The notes beneath the pieces were generated by a model, which saw only the letters and a list, made by a program, of their open reading frames with translations, had not been told where the DNA came from and made no database searches. Both the position numbers and the translations under genes were made by a program. Of a stretch of DNA of 20,403 nt, positions 16,401-20,403 are shown piece by piece. This stretch comes from Corallococcus sp. (GTDB taxonomy: Bacteria > Bacillota > Clostridia > Christensenellales > CAG-314), in contig JAMPHX010000016.1 of NCBI GenBank assembly GCA_023663205.1, forward strand, positions 1 through 20,403. Direction: 5' to 3'. Positions within the stretch are counted from its first letter, which is position 1. Each line of letters starts with the position of its first letter.

Positions 16401-17968
16401 TGGGAATCGGAGCGTTTGCCTTCTGCCTTTCGCTAAAAGACGTATCTTTGGGCAGTCAAATCAACCGTTTGGACGACGCAGTGTTCTACGAATGCGAATC
16501 GCTCGACGTAGGCACTCTCCGTTTGGATAATATTGTTTACGTGGGAGATTCGGCGTTTTACGGTGCAAAATTGCCGCAAACGCTGACATTGCCGTCGGTA
16601 ACATATGTAGGCTCTACGTCGTTTACCGAACCGTCAAAGCACGGACTTGTTGCAATCAATCTTCCGAGCGTTACGGAAATAGCGCCGCAAGCATTTGCCA
16701 ACTGCACTTTGCTCACAACGGTCAACGTTCCCAAGTTGGAAAAGATAGGTTTTGCCGCGTTTATGGATACGGCAGTGCAAGAATTTGAAGTTACCGACAA
16801 TCTCAAAAAAGCCGAGTACGGCGCATTTAACGAAGCGCCGCAACTCAAAGCGCTGTACGCAATGCAAAACGGGCAAAAGAAATATACCGCAACTTTGCAA
16901 AACAGTATGGTAGACAACGGCGTGTTGTACGTCAAGGCGGAAAACGGCAGTTACGTGCTTGTTTGCTACCCCGTAGCCAAAACCGACAAAGATTACTCCG
17001 TTGCGGAAGGTACTGTACGTATAGAATACATTGCCGCCTATAACAACAAGAGTCTTACAAATCTTACGCTTCCTATGACATTGGAGTATATAGGCAATAT
17101 GGCATTTTACGGTTGCGACAAATTGGATACCGTAACATTCAAGTCCTACTACGCTCCCGTTTTGGAAGGTACGACTACCATGAATATAGAAATCACTCCT
17201 GACAACAAGTACGCGTATCCCAAGTTCGACTTGCTGTACAAATACGATTTCTATATGAAGGAAGCGGACATAGTCGCATTCCCGCTAAGTTACAATACGT
17301 TTATCGATACGGTAACGTCCGCCAAGACGTTGAATCTCAAATATATTTACCCTGATGAAAGCCAAGGATACGACTCCACGCTGTACAAGGCGTATTTCAA
17401 CGACGTTACGGACGGCGGCAACAGAGTAACTTCCGGCGAAACAATGGGCAGATACGCCATTGCGTTTATCAAGGCGGTGCAAAATCTTCCCGCACAAGCG
17501 TCGAGATACGACGAAAGCGTAATGGGCGAAGCCGTCGGCGCATACAACGCGCTTATGGCTCACAGGGTCGAATTGAAATACGTCGACCAAAAACTTATCG
17601 ACGAATATCTCGAAGCATACAAACTGTACAACGCCGACGCGGTAGTGTACAAAATCGAGCGCATGTTCGATATGGACTGTTCCGAATACTCCTACAACAA
17701 GGTGCGTGACGCTTACAACGAATACGAACAGTTGAGCGACGAAGAAAAAGCGCTTGTTACAAACTACAACAGACTTACGGAAAAGATGGCGCAACTGTCT
17801 GCGGAAATGGGCAACACGTTGGACTTTGACAAAGAGTTTTCCGAGTACGCCTTCCCGACGCTTTCGACCGTTGCAGTAGTGTTTATTTGCATAGGCGCTG
17901 CGGCGGTAGTCGGCGGTGCGGCTGCGGTTGCCGTTATTCTTATCAGAAAAAAGAGAGGCGCTAAATGA
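10475..17968 (+). CDS. Giant membrane-anchored subtilase (C5a-peptidase-like) with Big2 and BspA-type LRR repeats
   Basis: This 2497-residue cell-surface serine protease begins with a signal peptide (1-29, cleavage after AFA) and an I9-like propeptide (about 70-180). The S8 catalytic domain carries D217 (LDTG), H293 (HGTHVA), oxyanion N389 and S615 (GTSMAAP), with a PA domain inserted at about 486-530, as in C5a peptidase and lactocepin. An Fn3_5-like domain follows (about 690-835), then a further beta domain and two Big2-like domains (about 1140-1220 and 1281-1351). About 30 LRR_5 repeats fill 1352-2231. A helical segment with DEEKALVTNYNRL and a C-terminal membrane helix (about 2464-2491) before RKKRGAK complete it. 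ATG 10475 is preferred over GTG 10463 because AAGGTG (10460-10465) precedes it by nine bases and the signal peptide starts there. All catalytic residues are present, so it should be active. Confidence 0.92.
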   Translation: MKKRSILKTMAIVALAAIMCFSTVCTAFAQSVSTDVKAAESSMSSAAFDPYKVVKDLQADFSSEINKDLIKRIDDYELKGQVNVIITFSDDSLVSAYNAKSDKNGSLSEYLASREAKNFVNKATARQNSIVAKLKSAGLVSFAKYNYSTIMDGVYVSTTYENIEAICKFDGVKRVIVSNTYKPQIAVENPVNVYDTGIFNSGDVEYTGKGTIVAVLDTGCDYTHTAFTSHKVVNPLYDRNDIARILPATLAANYSNGLEAREVYYGNITNNKIAYGYDYADKDPDVMPFASEHGTHVAAIIAGSDDTVTGVAVDAQLAIMKVFSDYREGADDGDIMAALEDSVALGVDAINMSLGTSCGFTREYDNDYKNQIYSNIEKAGISLIAAASNDYSSAYGSEEGNTNKTSNPDSSTVGAPSTYNAALSVASINGNKDKYMLANGAHEVFFLEAYNQNAKEYNFFEMLGVRAGETVTFDYVTVPGYGSSITYTGLDVEGKIALVKRGDISFEDKVRYAYEAGAAAIIIYNNVFGDIVMTVGNDVKIPVVSIGKDDGEVLAELPNGTLEFNLSNVAGPFMSDFSSWGPTPDLKLKPEITAHGGNILSAVPGGGYDKLSGTSMAAPNMCGITVLIRQFVKESYPNLSPTEVRDLVNQLCMSTATIALDKKGNPYSPRKQGAGIADIKKATTTKAYLYVDGSGKTKLELGDDPSRLGVYTMSVNLKNLSDRAVSYKVGSIAMTETLSSSDPEYVAERAYLLSDSTEYSVENATLKRGVVTVAAGQTAKITATVTLSKQDKAYLNANFENGMYVEGFLTFENTEQDGVDLNAPFLAFYGDWSDAPIFDKDYYLIETEAHNNAIDDDDKIKPDYYATTPLGMFNYDYVIPLGSYLYEMDESQYRAIPAVEEHASVSYYKDCISGIYAVFTGLLRGAKTIDIQIVDTATGEVKWQKTDYNAYKAHYSGVQYPYISSFDLDMVDLKESTLFGDNNTHYKVTMTASLDWDGGKRNISDTYSFSFYIDYESPIVTNAEFYKEYDRNEKKDRYYVDLTVYDNHYAMSLRPVVVYQYTKEDGTLGRTTASLSNYAIPIYQNNRGEETVVNLEITDYIDLIAKSALPEGLVIYIDDYSLNSNIAYIPFPEAENGNLVFKEPTLSLDIGDTFDLTTFMKNTNSQAEVTPDYLRNLTWSTTSATTVAVSGGQIEALKQGSATVSVKGSSWLGPVQIRVDVSDRISENNGGSGMNANVNYLELTSYDTLFAFNDDIDRSEIGKTGTTSYFDGKAEINFYPSEKVKLNYLLKPWNLDPSRIAVAWTSSNKNVATVDENGVVTAQAEGRCRVTLRITVDGKTSYTRSCTFNVKSEFIIENRELVAYKGWGGDVVIPDDEGIMYIGSFAFCHYNLDHEKEVEGDRYDIDLKKEPIGNNTVTSVTIPDGIEEIRKYAFYNSKLLKKVTLGKDCTKIYQYAFYNNTLLQEINLDDVKVISDYAFYNCENLGHTDNGLAYINVKKLNVTGDYTFAKCSSLTVLELLDLRRSGKGAFSDCSSLSTVVLGENANLNENAFENSRLYEITLHSATVPDYAFKNCTQLRSVTLTGDLTYLGKEAFNGCTKLGEVVFQGGCEYIGSSAFYGCTQLETMVLPVGEIEMGDLVFGKSGIKNLIFTPITFIVNAGIAIFNNTSSLKLNVAGSDYYQSYDNTVLLSKDGKELLFALPTATLGNYTLPASVERIHAGAFAANTSLLSFRTAAGSQLKEIGEGAFAWCVNLTTVNLPQSVTRVDEYAFYEANRLSSINLDSVTYVGSFAFYKTAVRNVSLAADGVTVDARGFYGANSLQSVTLGANATLEVYAFLETPVRAVVMPQDGGVTVKDGAFMNCRQLSQIDLSKAAGKLGKQAFYNCIRLTSVDLSNITEIGDACFADCTGILTVNNTGKLVKIGESAFFFTKAQNSTAGGGQFTSIDLSNVEFIGEDAFYFCKNLTSVNLDKANHLGIGAFAFCLSLKDVSLGSQINRLDDAVFYECESLDVGTLRLDNIVYVGDSAFYGAKLPQTLTLPSVTYVGSTSFTEPSKHGLVAINLPSVTEIAPQAFANCTLLTTVNVPKLEKIGFAAFMDTAVQEFEVTDNLKKAEYGAFNEAPQLKALYAMQNGQKKYTATLQNSMVDNGVLYVKAENGSYVLVCYPVAKTDKDYSVAEGTVRIEYIAAYNNKSLTNLTLPMTLEYIGNMAFYGCDKLDTVTFKSYYAPVLEGTTTMNIEITPDNKYAYPKFDLLYKYDFYMKEADIVAFPLSYNTFIDTVTSAKTLNLKYIYPDESQGYDSTLYKAYFNDVTDGGNRVTSGETMGRYAIAFIKAVQNLPAQASRYDESVMGEAVGAYNALMAHRVELKYVDQKLIDEYLEAYKLYNADAVVYKIERMFDMDCSEYSYNKVRDAYNEYEQLSDEEKALVTNYNRLTEKMAQLSAEMGNTLDFDKEFSEYAFPTLSTVAVVFICIGAAAVVGGAAAVAVILIRKKRGAK
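14530..17167 (+). repeat. About 30 LRR_5 (BspA-like) coding repeats
   Basis: The repeats follow the pattern xIxxYAFYNCxxLxxVxLxx, with the AF(Y/x)xC turn recurring roughly every 22-24 residues, as in Treponema/Bacteroides BspA adhesins. Two beta-hairpin inserts (near 15530-15590, LLSKDGKELLFALP, and 16915-16980, GVLYVKAENGSYVLVCYPV) split the array into three blocks. The copies are diverged at DNA level, so recent expansion by recombination is not evident. Confidence 0.85.
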
Positions 17969-19107
17969 ACAAGAGGTTAACTGTAATATTGTTTGCTCTG
18001 CTTGCCGTTACGTCGTTGCTGTGTCTTGCGGGCTGCGTAAACGAGATGGACCCGACGCAAGACAAAGTGATAGCCACATTCAATTTGGGCGGAGGCACAT
18101 TGGATACCGGTTCTGCCGAAATCAAAGACGACGTAAAGTACGCCTATGACGGCAACTGCCTGATAGTAGACCCTCTTACCATAATCAACAACGGCAAACC
18201 GTACAAAATTTCCCGCGCGGGATACGAATTTTTGGGATGGTACAAACAGGCGGACGGCGATGAAAAATGGGCGTTTTCTTCGGACAAAATAGCCGAAAGC
18301 AACGTCACGCTGTACGCAAAATGGAAACGTCTGCCGGTATACACATACACAATGTATTTCCAAAACGCAAGCGGACAGGAACAAAAGGTTTCGGAAACGG
18401 CGTTTTACAGCGTCAAGAAGGGTGATACCTTCAACGATTCTTCCAAACGCGCCAAACGCGACGGGTATTCCGTATACGGGTATTATTCCGATTTGGAATG
18501 TACGACGGAGTGGGATAGCAATTACAAACATCCCGGCGGAGAAGGCGAAAACGATGCCGACGTAAAAGTTTACGTCAAGTACATCCAAGGCAATTGGACG
18601 GTAGTTTCCGACGTTGAACAACTTGTCAAAGCAATCGATAACGGCGAAGCCGTTTGGCTCAAAAACGATATCGACTGCAAAGGACAGGAATTGGATTTCG
18701 GTAAGGAAGCCGTTACGATAAACGGCGACGACCTAAACGACGGCAAATACGGCATAAACAATCTTGTCGTAAATGCGGGCAGCGGCAATATCAGACACGT
18801 TACTTGCAGCATTTTCGGTACGTTGCGTGCAAACTCGCAAATCAAAAACGTCGATTTCAAAAATACGGAATTCAGATGCGTAGGCATTACCGGTACGCCG
18901 GTTTCGGTTAAGTTGGCTGCGCTTGCGGAACGCGTTTACGAAAACGTAACGGTAGACAATGTATTCGTCAGCGGCAAATTCGTCATCGACAGGGAAGACT
19001 TTGCTCAGTACGAAGCACGTTTCAAAAATGCCATAGACGGCGAACACAGCGCCGCGGTAAATAATTTCGACGCTACAATATCGACAGAAAAAATAGGAGA
19101 GAACTGA
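17965..19107 (+). CDS. Lipoprotein with InlB-type (Listeria-Bacteroides) repeat
   Basis: This 380-residue surface lipoprotein has a signal peptide ending in lipobox LAGC with lipidated C24. An InlB B-repeat/Flg_new-like module lies at about 60-117, with the typical GYEFLGWYKQ and final VTLYAKW. A second, degenerate copy (YTMYFQNASGQ ... GYSVYGYYSDLECTTEW ... VKVYVKY) spans about 125-205. From about 210 the sequence changes to short beta-strand repeats (VEQLVKAIDNGEAVWLKNDI, NGDDLNDGKYGINNLVV, GTLRANSQIKNVDFKN). These resemble right-handed beta-helix surface proteins with GLUG-like turns. The start overlaps the protease stop (ATGA), and GAGAGG (17953-17958) is the ribosome binding site, so the two are probably made together. 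A binding or adhesive role is inferred; no enzyme motif is visible. Confidence 0.85.
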   Translation: MNKRLTVILFALLAVTSLLCLAGCVNEMDPTQDKVIATFNLGGGTLDTGSAEIKDDVKYAYDGNCLIVDPLTIINNGKPYKISRAGYEFLGWYKQADGDEKWAFSSDKIAESNVTLYAKWKRLPVYTYTMYFQNASGQEQKVSETAFYSVKKGDTFNDSSKRAKRDGYSVYGYYSDLECTTEWDSNYKHPGGEGENDADVKVYVKYIQGNWTVVSDVEQLVKAIDNGEAVWLKNDIDCKGQELDFGKEAVTINGDDLNDGKYGINNLVVNAGSGNIRHVTCSIFGTLRANSQIKNVDFKNTEFRCVGITGTPVSVKLAALAERVYENVTVDNVFVSGKFVIDREDFAQYEARFKNAIDGEHSAAVNNFDATISTEKIGEN

Positions 19108-19108
19108 T

Positions 19109-20403
19109 ATGAAAAACACTTTTAAAAGAATTTCGGTTTTGATGACGGCAGTGCTGCTTGTGGCAACTACCGTTCTGGGTTTGGTGGGCTGTCAGCCTGC
19201 CGAAATAGACAACGAAAAAACCCGTTTGGTACTGTCTATTTCCGAGTTGGACGGAGTTTTCAATCCGTTTTATTCGTCATCCGGACCGGACGGACAAATC
19301 GTAGGCATGACGCAACTTGCAATGCTAAGCAGCAATAAGGACGGCGGTCTTGCTTACGGCGAGGACGAAGCATGCGTGGTTTTGGATTACGAACAACGCT
19401 ATGACGCGGTAAAAGACCAAACAACCTATTACTTTGTATTGAAAAACGATATAAGATTCAGTAACGGAACTCCGCTTACGATGCGCGACGTACTGTTTAA
19501 TATTTATGTTTATCTCGACAGCGCGTATTACGGAAGCGCAACGATGTACTCTACCAAAATAGTAGGACTCAAAGCGTATCAATACAAATTGGACGACGAA
19601 TTCGGTCAAGATAACAAACGCGACGAATTTGAAACCGCTGCGGGAAACCGTTTGGATAATTTGGAACAGGAATACCTATACGCTGTCGAAGACGAGGAGT
19701 TGACGACTGACGCCGCAATAAAAACTTATTTGGAAAGAGTTGTTGATGAAGATGCTGACGGCACGTACAAAAACGTGGCAAAAGACTATGAAAGATGCAA
19801 AACAATGCTTCGCGAAACGCTCCAAGACATCTACACAATGTCCAAGGGCACGGCGCAGGATATCAAGTTTGTAGACAAAAACGGCAAGGAAGTAAGTCTT
19901 ACCACCAATAACGAAGCGTTTTTGTATAACGTAGGTCAGATTGTTTGGGATGAGGACGAATACAAATTCGACAACCGTTTGCCCAATGTGTTGGATTACT
20001 CGGAAGAACAGATAATCACTGCATTGTACGAGGCATATTTGAAGGGAAAGTTATTTGACGGATTGTACGAACACGGCACTTATTACGACGTTTGGAACAA
20101 ACTTGTTACCGAAGAAAGAGAAGTATATATAGAGGAAATCAAAAAAGACCCCTCTTACGCACAGCAGGAACAATTCCAGCGCATTATGGGTATCAATTAC
20201 GCCAATATGGAAGAACCCGTAATAGTCAACGGCACTACGTACGACGTGCCCGAGTTGGACAAGGCAAATAACGACTGCGTAATAAACAAAGACGACCACC
20301 AAGTGTTGTCTATCACAATCGAAAACGTCGACCCCAAAGCCGTTTGGAACTTCGGTTTTTCGGTTGCGCCTATGTATTATTACAGCAATGAAGAACAGAT
20401 AGC
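19109..20403 (+). CDS. ABC transporter substrate-binding lipoprotein, family 5 (oligopeptide type), 3' end outside window
   Basis: The frame is open from ATG 19109 to the end of the window (431 codons, no stop). A signal peptide ends in lipobox LVGC (C28). FNPFYSSSGPDGQIVGMTQL and YYFVLKNDIRFSNGTPLTMRDVLFNIYVYLD match the first lobe of SBP_bac_5 proteins, which bind oligopeptides or related solutes for Opp/Dpp importers. VDPKAVWNFGFSVAPMYYYS near the window end continues the domain. Between these (about 163-400) is a long, very acidic helical insertion not typical of the family. AGGAGAG (19095-19101) is the ribosome binding site. One base separates it from the lipoprotein stop, so it is in the same operon. 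Permease and ATPase genes would be expected downstream. Confidence 0.88.
   Translation, partial: MKNTFKRISVLMTAVLLVATTVLGLVGCQPAEIDNEKTRLVLSISELDGVFNPFYSSSGPDGQIVGMTQLAMLSSNKDGGLAYGEDEACVVLDYEQRYDAVKDQTTYYFVLKNDIRFSNGTPLTMRDVLFNIYVYLDSAYYGSATMYSTKIVGLKAYQYKLDDEFGQDNKRDEFETAAGNRLDNLEQEYLYAVEDEELTTDAAIKTYLERVVDEDADGTYKNVAKDYERCKTMLRETLQDIYTMSKGTAQDIKFVDKNGKEVSLTTNNEAFLYNVGQIVWDEDEYKFDNRLPNVLDYSEEQIITALYEAYLKGKLFDGLYEHGTYYDVWNKLVTEEREVYIEEIKKDPSYAQQEQFQRIMGINYANMEEPVIVNGTTYDVPELDKANNDCVINKDDHQVLSITIENVDPKAVWNFGFSVAPMYYYSNEEQI

Noticed and set aside
1..20403. CRISPR arrays, tRNA or rRNA genes, insertion sequences, prophage genes
   Set aside because: I looked on both strands for regular repeat-spacer units, cloverleaf-like segments, transposase motifs and terminal inverted repeats, and saw none.

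Overview
The window reads as chromosome of a low-to-moderate G+C, gut-type Gram-positive bacterium of the class Clostridia, possibly an uncultured Christensenellales-like lineage (inference; no rRNA marker is present). The evidence is the DUF1385-prmC-prfA gene order, an AmaP-type Asp23-domain membrane protein, lipobox lipoproteins, InlB-type and BspA-type (LRR_5) surface repeats, a C5a-peptidase-like subtilase, AGGAG-type ribosome binding sites, TG-extended -10 promoters and U-tailed intrinsic terminators. TGA is used as a stop, so the code looks standard. No tRNA, rRNA, CRISPR array, transposase or prophage gene was seen. All convincing genes are on the + strand.

Layout. (1) 155-2323: a likely operon of a Nudix hydrolase, a stand-alone 5'-3' exonuclease (ATGA overlap) and a GtrA-family membrane protein, closed by a strong terminator. 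The GtrA gene has an eight-C tract early in the frame. (2) 2324-5550: an AT-rich spacer with repeated octamers, a promoter, a leader with two hairpins, then one gene fusing a DUF1385 membrane domain to the PrmC methyltransferase, followed by prfA (RF1). The methyltransferase and its substrate are thus co-transcribed. (3) 5569-7192: two separate small units, a TTG-initiated P-loop protein and an AmaP-like protein, each followed by an intrinsic terminator. (4) 7193-10092: a non-coding stretch, a strong extended -10 promoter, and a 719-residue protein with N-terminal membrane segments, two Rossmann (TrkA-N-like) folds and a RyR-like C-terminus. A frameshifted remnant of a probably exported protein and a weak terminator follow. 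(5) 10093-20403: a long AT-rich regulatory region and a three-gene surface operon. It encodes a 2497-residue subtilase/PA/Fn3/Big2/LRR cell-surface protein, an InlB-repeat lipoprotein (ATGA overlap) and an oligopeptide-type ABC transporter binding lipoprotein that runs off the end of the window.

How they work together. The first three regions are mostly housekeeping: nucleotide clean-up, DNA repair, translation termination and envelope. The last region is accessory: a membrane-anchored protease with a large adhesive repeat array, next to a lipoprotein and a peptide-binding lipoprotein, suggests capture and cleavage of an external protein followed by peptide uptake (inference). The RyR/Rossmann membrane protein is the best candidate for a little-described signalling or defence-related component.
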